A stretch of DNA of 64,000 bases from Mycoplasmopsis synoviae ATCC 25204 (GTDB taxonomy: Bacteria > Bacillota_I > Bacilli_A > Mycoplasmatales > Metamycoplasmataceae): contig NZ_CP011096.1 of NCBI RefSeq assembly GCF_000969765.1, positions 558,001 through 622,000 on the forward strand, read 5' to 3'. Below, in pieces: positions 1 to 10,238 of the stretch. A program made the position numbers and the translations under genes. The stretch's first letter is position 1, and every line of letters begins with the position of its first letter. The notes below the pieces were generated by a model, which was given only the letters and a program-made list of their open reading frames with translations, searched no databases and was not told where the DNA came from.

Positions 1-3000
1 TCTACGTATTTGCAAAAGATAACCATGTATTAAATAATGCAATTTCATCACAAGTTGATAACTTAACTAAAAACCTTGATCTATTAAAAAATGTTTCAAA
101 AGATTCATTAGTTAAAATGTTAAATACACTTTTAAATAATTCTGATTTTGATTCAATTGTAAAAAGTGCATTTGACGTATTAACAAAAGATTCAAGCTGA
201 GTTGATTTACTTGATGATCCAGTTAAATTATTTAACTACTTTGTCAAAGATTCAACCTTCTTAACTAAATTAAAAACACCTGCATTAAACTTAGTTAAAA
301 CTCTAGTAAGTGATAACAACCTTAAAGCAGTATTGAAAGTAGTATTAAATAACTTCTTAAATAAATACGGTGTTAAAGTAGAACAAAATAAAGTTGATAA
401 GTTAGTAGATTCACTAGCTAAAGACTTCTATCCTTTTATAGAATCAAACGGAATCCTAACCAAAGTTACTGATTTCTTCTTTAAAGATTTACAAACAACC
501 AAAAACGTTTTAACTACATTCAATAATTTATCTTCTAAATTAGTTGAACTTGCAAATCTAAATGACTATACAGTTTTCAAAAACTTTATTTCATCTAACT
601 TCTTTGCAGGTCAAAAAGATACCATTAAAGACATTGTTAAGAAATTAATTACAAACCTTTCAAATAATCCTGAATTTATTAAATCTTCATTATTAAACTT
701 TGGTTTTGTAAAACAATTAGTTTCACAATTTAACCTTTCACAAGACACACTTGCAACAACTCTTCAATTAGCTCTGAAAAATGAAAGTATGCAAAAAGTT
801 GTTAATACTTTAGTTGATAGAGTATTTGCAGCAACAGATTCAATTAAATCTACAAGTTCATACAACGACTTATTAAAATTAATATTTAACGATAAAAGTG
901 TAAATGCTACTTTAGTTAAAGATATTAAAGAAGCTCTTCTTGGATTAACTCAAGATTCAAGTTTTAGAGATCTACTTTCAAATCTTTTAGTTTCATATGT
1001 TGATAATGATCCTAAACTAAAACCTTTATTTAAAGGAATTAACGATAAAAAAGGTCTTGTTGGAGCACTGCTTTCTGTATTAAAACCTGTAGATAAGCAA
1101 TTAAATCTAATTTCACCATTCTTAAATAAATCACTTGAAGAATTATCAAAAGCTTCAGCTCAAACTGATTTAAACAAAGTTGTTCAAGTATCATTAACTG
1201 CTTTACAAAATGTATTCTCTAAAGATAACGAAACTAAAGTTGTTAATTTATTAAAAACCTTAATCAATGAAAGAGAGTTATTCTTAAATAGAATTCAACT
1301 TTCTACATTGATGAAAAACATGATTAAACAAATGCAATCAACATTTGATTTAGGAACCATGTTATGAAATGGACTTGATTCAAATCTAAGAAATCAAGTT
1401 CAAGACAAAGCTCTTGATCAAGGCGTATTTGTTAAATTTGTAAATACAGTATTCCAAAACGTTAAACTTGGTGATCAAGCAGATAGAATCTTTAACTATG
1501 TATTTAATACAAGAAAAAGCAATCCTTTAAAAGATGTAACCACATACTTTGGAGTGTTTAAAAAATATGTTAAAGATAATCAACATGCACTTGTAATTGA
1601 TCTTCAAAACTTTATTTTAGATGCTGTTAAAAATCCAAAAGTTCAAGGTGCATTAAATGATGCTCTTTGAAGTGTATTAACTAAATGAGGAATTAACAAA
1701 TCAAAAGCTCTAACAGATGCAATTTTAAAAACAACCAGTAATTTAAGTTCATTCCTTGAAAGCACTCAAATTCCAGTTCTTCTTGGAAAAATGATAAGAG
1801 ATGCAGTATTAAAATCATCTAACTTTACTGAAGTTGCAAATCAAGTAAATGCTACAATGAAAGATTACCTTCCATTTAATGACTTTTCATTTGTGGCTAA
1901 AATCTTAAGAAACGCAACATTTAGCAATAACAAAGCATTATACAAAAACGCAGTTAATGACTTATTACAACAAATTTTACGTTCAAGAGATAGTGTTAAA
2001 CGTATTGCAACTAAATTAAATGTAGCTAGAATTTTAGGATTTAAAGACGAAACTAGAGTTAACGAATTGGTAGCTGGTGCTTTATCAGATAGCCACGTTA
2101 GAAATTTAGCAACAACATTTTCAAATTACATTCTAGATAGAATTACCGACTTTAGCAATGCAAATTCATTTGGTGAAGCTATAAATAAATTATTTAGAGA
2201 AAATTCACAAGTATCAAATTACGTTAAAAATGAAATTATTGCTTGAGTTCGTGATTTAATGACCAGCAAAGACAAAAAAATTTATGATGGAATTGCTGCA
2301 ATATTAGTTCAAAAACTAAACGAAAATAGATGAAAACTTAGAAATTCAGATATTCCTGTAATTTCAAACTTCGTTCAAGGATTTTTAGCAGGTGTTGCTA
2401 AGAATTCACCAAATAATGACTACGCAAGTAGAATTATCGATTCAGTATACCAAGCGGTAAAAAATGTTGACTATACTAAGAGTGAAAACATCATGCAAAC
2501 CATGACAAGCTCACTTAAAGAAGGACTTGTTGCACTATTTTTAACAAGCGACAAAAAAAGTATTTCACTTAATTCTATTCTTCGTAAAAAAGATTGAGTG
2601 CAAACTATTATTTCAAGTATTGGAAACCAAAACTACGTTGCATTTATAAACTTATTATTTGATAGAAGTGACTCAAGAAGAAACACAGGTATTTTCCCTG
2701 AACTAAGAAGAATTCTAACTCCTGAAGAATATGCAAGCCCACATCAAGGTGGATCAAACTCAGGAGGAGCAGCTGCTGCGCAAGGTTATGGACTTAGTCT
2801 TGATACCAACTTAATATGAGCAGTATCACAAGGATTTAAAGAATTCATTGGAACATTCTTTATTCCTATGTGAGAAGGATTATTCAACGATTATATTAAA
2901 TTAAGCTATAATGCTAGAAAAAGCTTTGATTACAAAAACAATGCCAACTATAAAGCAATGTTTAGGCTTTCTACTTTATTCTTATGATTCCTTAGAACTC

Positions 3001-3422
3001 AACCTGGAATTTCAAATTACATGTATTGATCATATGCTAATGCGTTTACAGTTTCAAACTTCGTAGCATACGGTCTTTGATGAGCACAAGATGAAGTTCT
3101 AAAACGTAAATACAGCAATGGTAGATCATATAGAGATAACATTTTAAGAAGCCGTCCAAGTGATAGACAACTAAAAACAATCGGTATGGAATACTGATAC
3201 AATCACGCTAGATACCACTGATACTACATCTTCGGTTACACTGAAAATGTAAATATATATAATTATCGTCCTAGTCAAATGCTTGCTTACGTATACTACG
3301 AAAACAAGAAAAGATTTGACAGAAACTGAAGATCATTTAAAGTTTCATACATTCTATATCTAGCTCTTGAGCTTGGTAGAATGCCAGAAAATGCAAACGA
3401 CTTCAAACTCAAAAACTGATAA
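1..3422 (+). CDS. Very large surface-type protein, C-terminal part (gene runs off the left edge)
   Basis: An open frame (phase starting at base 3) runs without TAA or TAG to the stop at 3420-3422 when TGA is read as Trp, giving at least 1139 residues. Most of it is helical, built from loosely repeated blocks rich in Leu, Asn, Lys, Asp and Phe. A short Gly/Ser/Ala-rich linker lies near 2745-2785. The last 200 residues differ: they are aromatic (many Tyr, Trp, Phe, Arg). I do not recognise the family with certainty. The size and repeat style resemble the multi-thousand-residue surface proteins of mycoplasmas, some of which carry an SGNH/GDSL hydrolase domain, but no catalytic motif is visible here and the N-terminus is outside the window. 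A strong terminator follows directly. Confidence 0.75.
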
Positions 3423-3434
3423 TTAAAACCAAAA

Positions 3435-3462
3435 ACAAAAGCAGAAATGCTTTTGTTTTTTT
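3435..3462 (+). terminator. Rho-independent terminator of the large surface gene
   Basis: An 8-bp stem (ACAAAAGC/GCTTTTGT, loop AGAAAT) is followed by a run of T, 13 bases after the stop codon of the upstream gene. Confidence 0.8.
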
Positions 3463-3504
3463 GTCTTTGTTATGTTTACAAATTTAAAAAAAGGCAAAAT
3501 AAAA

Positions 3505-3833
3505 CCTGCGTTTCCAAGTTGTAATGAAGAAAAAAACGAATACGCCTTATTTATAGCTGTATTCGTTTTTTGCGCTTTTAAATTACAATGATAGACCATC
3601 AACGGCATATTGAAAATTACTATATATTTTGTTTAATTGCTTATGTTCTGGGTCTAAATTATTCTTGATTTCACTTACAACTTTACCATTGACAGTCTTT
3701 TTTGTGATTGTTATAAGTTTCAATGCATCTATAAACATATTCATTGTCAGTTTTTGGATCTCTTCATTATCTTTATAAAATTTCTTTAATTTATAAATGC
3801 AATATTTCAAAACAATTAGAGACAAAAAGCATA
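3505..3833 (-). mobile_element. IS1634-like element, left-end fragment (copy A)
   Basis: It begins with the terminal repeat CCTGCGTTTCCAAGTTG and matches the left ends of the complete copies at 27022 and 32176. It encodes only the last ~80 codons of the transposase on the minus strand (ending ...VDGLSL). Homology to the full copies stops at about 3833, where the sequence changes directly into the T-arm of a tRNA. About 1.5 kb of the element, including the other end, is missing, so this is a deletion or recombination scar and not an intact insertion. Confidence 0.85.
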
Positions 3834-3860
3834 TGAGTTCGAATCTCATCGACGCTACCC
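3833..3860 (+). pseudogene. 3' fragment of elongator tRNA-Met, broken by the IS scar
   Basis: Bases 3833-3849 form a perfect T-arm (ATGAG, loop TTCGAAT, CTCAT), followed by a 3' acceptor strand CGACGCT and ACC(C). No D-arm or anticodon arm precedes it; IS sequence does. The tRNA-Met identity comes from the conserved Mollicutes order Met-Ile-Ser-fMet-Asp-Phe and from the CGCTACC ending typical of elongator tRNA-Met. The 5' half is not in this window. The terminal CCC in place of CCA is also unusual. Confidence 0.7.
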
Positions 3861-3888
3861 AATTATGGAATATGCCTAACTGTTAATT

Positions 3889-3964
3889 GGACCTATAGTT
3901 CAACGGTTAGAGCAACCGACTCATAACCGGTTGGTTACAGGTTCGAATCCTGTTGGGTCCACCA
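3889..3964 (+). tRNA. tRNA-Ile (CAT, lysidine-type)
   Basis: It folds as a complete cloverleaf with the CAT anticodon at 3922-3924 and an encoded CCA. The GGACC start, the ACCGACTCATAACCGGT anticodon arm and the position after Met in the cluster match mycoplasma tRNA-Ile2, whose C34 is changed to lysidine to read AUA. It could be misread as an elongator Met because of the CAT anticodon, but the body sequence favours Ile. Confidence 0.85.
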
Positions 3965-3965
3965 T

Positions 3966-4056
3966 GGGTGATTACCCAAGCCTGGTTGAAGGGAACAGTC
4001 TTGAAAACTGTCAGGGGCTTCACGGGCCCGCGAGGGTTCGAATCTCTCATCACCCG
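3966..4056 (+). tRNA. tRNA-Ser (TGA)
   Basis: A class II tRNA with a long variable arm (GGGGCTTCACGGGCCC). The acceptor stem is GGGTGAT/ATCACCC, the anticodon TGA lies at 4002-4004 and the discriminator is G. CCA is not encoded and must be added afterwards. It starts two bases after the Ile tRNA. Confidence 0.92.
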
Positions 4057-4098
4057 TCATTCGTTTTCTAACGAAAACGCCAAAACAAATTTATATAT

Positions 4099-4175
4099 CG
4101 CGGAGTGGAGAAGTTTGGTATTTCGCAGGGCTCATAACCCTGAGGTCATTGGTTCAAGTCCAACCTCCGCCACCA
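4099..4175 (+). tRNA. Initiator tRNA-fMet (CAT)
   Basis: The initiator features are present: an unpaired first acceptor pair (C1 opposite C72), three G-C pairs (GGG/CCC) at the base of the anticodon stem, anticodon CAT at 4133-4135, and an encoded CCA. Confidence 0.93.
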
Positions 4176-4179
4176 TTAT

Positions 4180-4256
4180 GGTCCAGTGGTAAAGTGGTTT
4201 AATACGTCTCCCTGTCACGGAGAAGATCGCGGGTTCAATTCCCGTCTGGACCGCCA
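4180..4256 (+). tRNA. tRNA-Asp (GTC)
   Basis: A complete cloverleaf with acceptor GGTCCAG/CTGGACC, anticodon GTC at 4214-4216, discriminator G and an encoded CCA. It lies five bases after tRNA-fMet. Confidence 0.93.
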
Positions 4257-4257
4257 T

Positions 4258-4333
4258 GGCTCTATAGCTCAGTTGGTAGAGTAACGGACTAAAGCTCCGT
4301 GTGTCGCTGGTTCGATTCCTGCCGGAGCCACCA
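4258..4333 (+). tRNA. Phe-type tRNA with an AAA anticodon (aberrant)
   Basis: Its position as last of the fMet-Asp-Phe trio and its body sequence identify it as tRNA-Phe. The anticodon stem is ACGGA/TCCGT and the loop CTAAAGC, which puts AAA where mycoplasma tRNA-Phe has GAA (normally CTGAAGC). There are two further defects: a T-T mismatch in the T-stem (GCTGG/CCTGC) and an A-C mismatch at the inner end of the acceptor stem. CCA is encoded. It may be a functional variant, a decaying gene or a sequence error. Confidence 0.75.
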
Positions 4334-4344
4334 TATCAAAGTAT

Positions 4345-4372
4345 AACTTCGTTTCAAACGAAGTTTTTTTTA
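4345..4372 (+). terminator. Terminator of the tRNA cluster
   Basis: A 10-bp perfect stem (AACTTCGTTT/AAACGAAGTT) with a one-base loop as drawn is followed by eight or more T. Confidence 0.85.
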
Positions 4373-4407
4373 TTATTTTTAAACAATAAATAAATTAATA
4401 AATTTAG

Positions 4408-4413
4408 TATAAT
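4408..4413 (+). promoter_or_regulatory. Putative -10 box of ldh
   Basis: TATAAT preceded by TAG, 59 bases upstream of the ldh start. No convincing -35 box is seen, as is usual in mycoplasmas. Confidence 0.5.
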
Positions 4414-4472
4414 TAGTACTGAACTTTATTTTTATTTAGATATTTTATTAATAATTAAATAACTGAGGTTTT

Positions 4473-5444
4473 ATGAAAAAAATTATTGTTATAGGTATGG
4501 GAAATGTAGGTACTACATTTGTCAATATAGCTTTAGCTAGAGGTTTGCAAGCAAATTTTGTTTTTGTTGATAAAAATGAAGAAATTTGCCAAGCTCATGT
4601 ACATGATTTTCAAGATATGATTGCTCTAATGCCTCGTAATAATTCTACTTTTAAGGTAGGCACATTATTACAAGAAGCCAAAGACGCTGACATAGTAATT
4701 GTTACTGCATCAATTCCTGCTAATAAAGATTTTAGTGATCGTTTAAAACTAGCTGAGGCTAATTCAAAATTAATGAAGTCTTTTGGTGATCAATTAAAAG
4801 AAGCTAAATTCAAAGGTATAGTTATAGTTGCGGCTAATCCTTGTGATGTTATGGCTTCAGTATTTACTTATGCGTCAAATTTACCATTTAAAAAAGTTAT
4901 TTCTACAGGAACATTGTTAGATTCCGCACGTTTTAAAAAATTTATTGCTCAAAAATTTAATGTTAATGCTGATTCTGTACAGGCAAGTATTTTAGGAGAA
5001 CACGGTTCAAGCGCTATTCCTCTTTGATCTACTGTAAAAATTGGAGATGCTACTTTAGAAAATTTACTTAAAAGCAAGAAACTTAAATCTAACGAATTAA
5101 ATCAAATATTAAAACAAACTATTGATGAAGCTTTCTATATTTTTTCAAGAAAAGGCAATACTCAATTTGGTATTGGAACATCTTTATATGAAATTACTGA
5201 TGCTATTTTAAATAATAAAAAACAAGTAATGAATATTGGTGTAAAATTACCTGCTAATTACAAAAACGCAGGAATTTATATTTCAATACCAGTTATTGTT
5301 GGAAAAAATGGTTATGAGTATTTAAGTGTTAAACCTAATTTTAATAATAATGAATTAAAACAATTTGAAGCATCAACATCTCATATGGCTAAAGTGCATA
5401 AAGATACTTTAAAATTAATAAACATTGATATGGATTTTGAATAA
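4473..5444 (+). CDS. ldh: L-lactate dehydrogenase
   Basis: Encodes 323 residues. It reduces pyruvate to lactate with NADH and regenerates NAD+ for glycolysis in the cytosol. The N-terminal Rossmann motif is GMGNVG (residues 8-13). The substrate-binding Arg lies in DSARF, and the catalytic His in GEHGSS just before the TGA-coded Trp of IPLWS. The length is typical for L-LDH. An AACTGAGG Shine-Dalgarno-like stretch precedes the ATG. The gene stands alone between the tRNA terminator and a bidirectional terminator. Confidence 0.95.
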
Positions 5445-5486
5445 GTATTAAACTTATTCTTTTTTATTTTATTTTTGAAAAACAAT

Positions 5487-5521
5487 AATTAAAAAACTGC
5501 TTATATAGCAGTTTTTTAATT
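5487..5521. terminator. Bidirectional terminator between ldh and MIB1
   Basis: A 14-bp inverted repeat (AATTAAAAAACTGC/GCAGTTTTTTAATT, loop TTATATA) gives a T-run on either strand. It serves the converging ends of ldh and the MIB1 gene. Confidence 0.85.
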
Positions 5522-5524
5522 ATA

Positions 5525-7648
5525 TTATTCGAAAGAAACAATAGAATTATCAGCGCTATTATTAAAGCCTGCAGGTTTTACTATTGCTTTTTTATTAAAT
5601 TGTCTAAAAGCTTGTGAATTATTTAATACTTGAGCCATTGTTTCATTATCTACATAAACTGTTTGGAAAACATCTTTTCCTGCTTCGATTAAGCAATATA
5701 ATTCTCTACCCCAATTATCGCCTAAATCTATGGCATTACCTTTTATATACAAGGTATTAACTTCTTGTGGAGAAAGAAAATACAATTTTGGTCTTTCAGG
5801 ACCTTTAAATAATAATGCGGTTCATTGTTGCTCGTGCAGAGTTTTAGCATCAGTTTCAAATACGTTTGTTCTATTATAAAGAGTTAATTTTTTAAATACT
5901 CTAGTGTTAAAATTCATGTCTTTTAAATTTCTAATTTCAGGTAAATTAGAAAAATCTAAATAAGTAGGTCATGAACCATCACCAAATGCTCCTTGAAAAA
6001 TTCTCTCGCCATATCTATCTTTAAGAGCAATTTTAAGTCCTTCATTAATTTGATCTAAGGTCATGCCTTTATCAAATTTTAAGGTATTAAATACTATAGA
6101 ACCGGGCATATTTTTATTATTAGGTTGGACCGTAGAAGTAGTGATTGATTCATGATTGTAATCAAAAGTAATATTTTTTACTCCTCTTAAAGCATATGGA
6201 TTAATACCTCAATCATCAGCTACTGTATTGCTTGAATTATATAAATCTAATTCTTGTATTTTTTTATCTTTTAAACCAATTAATGATGAAGTGTCTTTAG
6301 CTTCAAAGAATAAAGTTAATTTTTGTATTGAATCTGGCATTTGAGCTAATATTTTGCTAAAATCTTGATATTTATCAATTAAGCCCATATTTCTTATAAC
6401 TATACCATCCAATTTTTGTCCGGCTTGTTCTGTTTTTTTCAAAAAGTTAAGGAAATTATTATAACCTGCAACATTTGATGCATCTAAAACAGCTATTAAA
6501 CGATTGCCTTGAACTTTACTTTTGGCAAATTCGCCTTCAGGTGTATATTGTAAAACAGTTATACCAATGTTACTTCCTGCTCCATATTGAATAAAACTAT
6601 TAGTTGCGTCTTGTTTTTTAAAACCTTCATAATCTAAATCACGAATAACTTTAGAATTACGTTTATATTCACTATCATATGCAAAATATCTATTTTGATG
6701 ATTTGATATCATTCTATTTCTTACTACATTATCTGAATGATCTATAAAGGTTCAAGAATTACCAGTATAACCTCATTGAATATTTGGCACCATACCTTTA
6801 GCTAAAAATTTATCTAAATCTCTTTCAATATTAGCTCACATATCTTTAAATTCTTTAGGTAAATTGTAAGCATCATTGATAATTTGAAAACCTATAGCTT
6901 TAGATTTTTCGCTTGTAGTTCTACCATCATTATTATATAAATTTTTTAATAAAAGTGTTCAATCCTTTTTGCCTTCATTTTTTGTTGCTGCACCTAATTT
7001 TCTTATTTTATAAATTGCATCGTTAATTTGTTCAATTTGTTCATTAGTAAATTGTTCTGGTAAATCTTTAGTTAAATTAACTAAAGTAGACACTGCAGTT
7101 TTAATAGTTTTAGTTTGTTCTTCTGTTAATTTGCCAACAGGATTTTCTTTAGGTTTATCAATAGCAAAATCAAAATCCGGCAAACTATCTATATTTACAT
7201 ATCCAGGATTAGAATTAGGTAATAATTTACTTACATCAGGTTTTTCAGGTTTCGCAGGAGGTTTAGATTCCACAGGAGGTTCAGGTTGAGGATTTTCTAT
7301 TGGTTTAGTTACATCACTAAAATATTTATTAGATTCTTCTGGGTCAGGTTCAGGTTCCATAGGAGATTCAACTTGATTTTCTTCTTTATCGTTAACTACA
7401 GGAGTTATTGTTTCTTCTTTTATTTCTTTTAAATTGTTATCTTTATTTGAGGAATTAATATCATCAGTTTCAACATTTTTTAAATTTAAAACTGATTTAT
7501 CACCTCTTGAAGCAATAATAACATTTAAATCTCTAGCTTTATCACTAGAATTATCAATTATAACTTTAGCCGTTACTGCTACAGCAACACCTAAAATACT
7601 AATAGCACCAAAATTAATTAATAATTTAATCTTTTTTGCTTTTATCAT
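5525..7648 (-). CDS. mib: MIB-type immunoglobulin-blocking surface protein, copy 1
   Basis: Encodes 707 residues, with GGAGGA seven bases before the ATG. Residues about 9-31 form one hydrophobic segment, an uncleaved anchor or signal. A long acidic, Pro-rich linker (PEPDPEES, PQPEPPVES) follows to about residue 150. From about residue 300 there is a leucine-rich-repeat-like section (KLTLFFEAKD, IQELDLYNSS), then a C-terminal region ending SIVSFE. This matches the predicted immunoglobulin-blocking virulence family: M. genitalium Protein M and M. mycoides MIB, which bind the antibody light chain and disturb antigen binding. It lies 29 nt downstream of MIP1, the usual arrangement. The family call rests on motif style and context. 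Confidence 0.85.
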
Positions 7649-7677
7649 GCTTCCTCCATAAAATAATTAAAATTTTA

Positions 7678-10068
7678 TTAATTTTTGAATTTAAATTCTT
7701 CTGGAATTTTATTTATTCCATTAGGGAATAATGCTGTTTTAATATTTGCGTTTAATGACTCTAAGGCTTGACGGTATGAAGTTCTTTGATTTTTACCACC
7801 ACCATAAATTAAATCATATTCTTCTAATTGGTATTTACCATAAAAACCATTGTAACTTTCACCTTCACTTCTAAAAGCTTGAGTAAATGCTGTTAAAGAA
7901 ACACCGGCTCCATCTGCTGTAGCAAAGTTAATACCAATTAATTTATTATCAATAGTTCTTACACTTGAACCTGAAGCCCCACCTAATGGTTGTCATGAAT
8001 TAAGAGAATAACCTAATCCATAATTAGTATATTGATTACCTTGATATTTTGACTCAGTATCTTTTATAAAATTATAAACATAACCGACATTTTTTTCAGC
8101 TTGAATTAAAGGATTAGAAATAGTAAAATCAGTAATTCCGGGCATATTTAAAAAGTTTCTAATACTTAAAGTAGGATTCAAACTACCGCCGTATTCTTTA
8201 GTTCCGATAATACTATTTTCTTTACCTTCAGCTATATAAATTGGTTTATTAATTCATAAACTTTGACTACCTTCTTCTAATTGATCAACAACAGTATCAT
8301 AAGTTTTTTCTAAGTGATTATCAGTTGAAGAAATTGGGAATCCCACTGAAATAAAGTTTAAACTAGCTTTTTTAGCATTTGTTTTTTGACCATTAGTAAG
8401 TGTAACATCATTAATAATAGCTTTCTGATCTTCTTCATAAGTTGCTTTTAAAGATTTAGAAATAAAACTAATTTGATCTTTTTTCTCTCAATTTGCATAA
8501 TTTGAAGTAGCTATTTTAGCTAATTCTCTGGCATTTTCTACAACATTTTCTTGATCGCTTGTTGGTTGTAAAGTATTTCTTGTAGTATATTTGTAAGTAT
8601 CATTTACACCGCTTGGATGATTAAAATCAATTTCAAGAACAGCAAAATCGGCCGATTCTTCAATTTGACTAATTGGAGAAGAAGGATCTATATAATCTTT
8701 AGGACTTGTTTTAAGAAAATCTACACCAGCATAAACTAATTTAACTTGTTCTGGTTTAAAAGTAAATTTTTCTACAGTTGGAGCTACTGCATTAGTTCTT
8801 AATCATTGGTTTAAAGGAGTATTTTGATTAAAATGACTAATAACAATACTTGTAGTTTCTCCCAAGAAACCTCCTTTTAGAGTTTCTTGTGAATCTGATC
8901 AAGCTTTGCGATATTCAAAAGGTAATTTATTTCATTCTTCTAAAGTTTTGCTATCTTTTTCTTGATATGCAGCAGGTAAATCATTATCTTGGATTTTTTT
9001 AATTAAATTTTCATATTCGCTAACTTTAGCAGCATTGCCGTTTGTTTCAGCTTGTTGTTTTAAACCATGATATCTATTAACTTCAGCGTGCAATCTTTCA
9101 ATTTTATCTAAATAATTTTTACTTATTTTTTCTCATTTAGTTTGTCCTTCATCAAAAGTTTTTTGAGCTTTTTCAAAACGTTTTTTTTCAGCATTTAAAT
9201 CAACTATGTTAGTAAATCTTGAACCATCACTTTTAGCTTTCATAAAACCAGCTGCTACGTGAGCGTTAGTTGCTAAATATCATTTAGTAGGATAACCATT
9301 ACTATCTAATTCATAATCTAAAATCCATGCAGTACCACGGTAAGTTAAATAAGCTTTTGAGATACCTTTGGGATTTTTTTCTAATTCTGAATTACGATTG
9401 AAAAATTCAATTGCATATGTTTGCATTGCTGCTTTTTTATAAATCTCATTAGGTAAATATCTTGGTAAACCACGATTACCTGGTGTTGAATTTCAATAAG
9501 CAGCTTTTGATGAATCTCTAATAGGATTTACATATAAATAATTATTATCATTAACTATAGAAAAATTTCTTAATAGAGCACTAGCATAATCAGGTTGATT
9601 TGCTGCTGCGGCTTTTTGATTATAAGTTTGAATTTGAGTTTCATTTAAAGCAGGAATGTTATAACGTTGAGAAATAATATTTTGCACATTTTCTAATCCA
9701 CCATGTAATCTACTTAAAGCATTAACATAGCCCTCTAAATCAACTTTATTTTTTTCAGTTGTTGATAATTTTCTATATGCTTCAATATTATCAATAGCCA
9801 ATTGTGGTTTTCCTGGTATATTAGTTGGAATTGTCGGATTAGTTGGATTAGTGCCTGGTAAGTTAATTGAAGGTCTTTCTGGTTGTACTTCTACTAAACC
9901 TCCGTGTTTATCGCTAGCTCTTTTTTCTTCGTCTGATGGAGTTGTAGGATTAGTTTTATCATCTATTTGTTTTTTAGAACTTGTATTTACACAAGCTACC
10001 ATCAAAGGTGTTAATCCAGTTAACAACAAAACATTACCTAAAAGTAAATGTTTGAATTTTAATTTCAT
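7678..10068 (-). CDS. mip: MIP-type immunoglobulin serine protease lipoprotein, copy 1
   Basis: Encodes 796 residues. The signal peptide ends in the lipobox LMVAC (Cys26), so it is an exported lipoprotein. A Pro/Thr-rich spacer follows. The DUF31 peptidase domain shows a trypsin-like triad: His270 in ATNAHVA, Asp481 in VLEIDF and Ser699 in GGASGSS. In characterised mycoplasma systems MIP cleaves the VH domain from IgG that MIB has captured. AAGGAG precedes the ATG. The gene lies 170 nt downstream of the beta-like ATPase gene, with AT-rich sequence holding TATAAT-like boxes, so it may have its own promoter. MIB1 follows 29 nt later. No frameshift was seen, so this appears to be the working copy. 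Confidence 0.88.
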
Positions 10069-10238
10069 AATACTCCTTAAGAAAATTAAAAATTTTCTTT
10101 TATAATTATAATTCTAATGAATTATAAAAAGTTTAAGATTACTTTTTTTCTTGATCAAAATGCTGTTTTAAAAGCAAAATTAATCAAATCAATATATTTT
10201 CTATATAGTAAAAAGTTCTAAAATGAATTTTTTATTTT

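Noticed and set aside
3583..3849. An 88-codon frame with ATG on the minus strand
   Set aside because: Its body is the C-terminus of the IS transposase and its first codons are read from the tRNA-Met T-arm; it is a chance fusion and not a gene.
3889..3964. Elongator tRNA-Met
   Set aside because: The anticodon is CAT, but the body sequence and place in the cluster fit tRNA-Ile2 with lysidine.
3953..4192. A 79-codon plus-strand frame
   Set aside because: It lies across three tRNA genes (Ile, Ser, fMet) and is an artefact.
7434..7661. Plus-strand frames opposite the two MIB N-termini (also 20276-20503)
   Set aside because: They are mirror images of MIB codons, conserved only because the two MIB tracts are identical.
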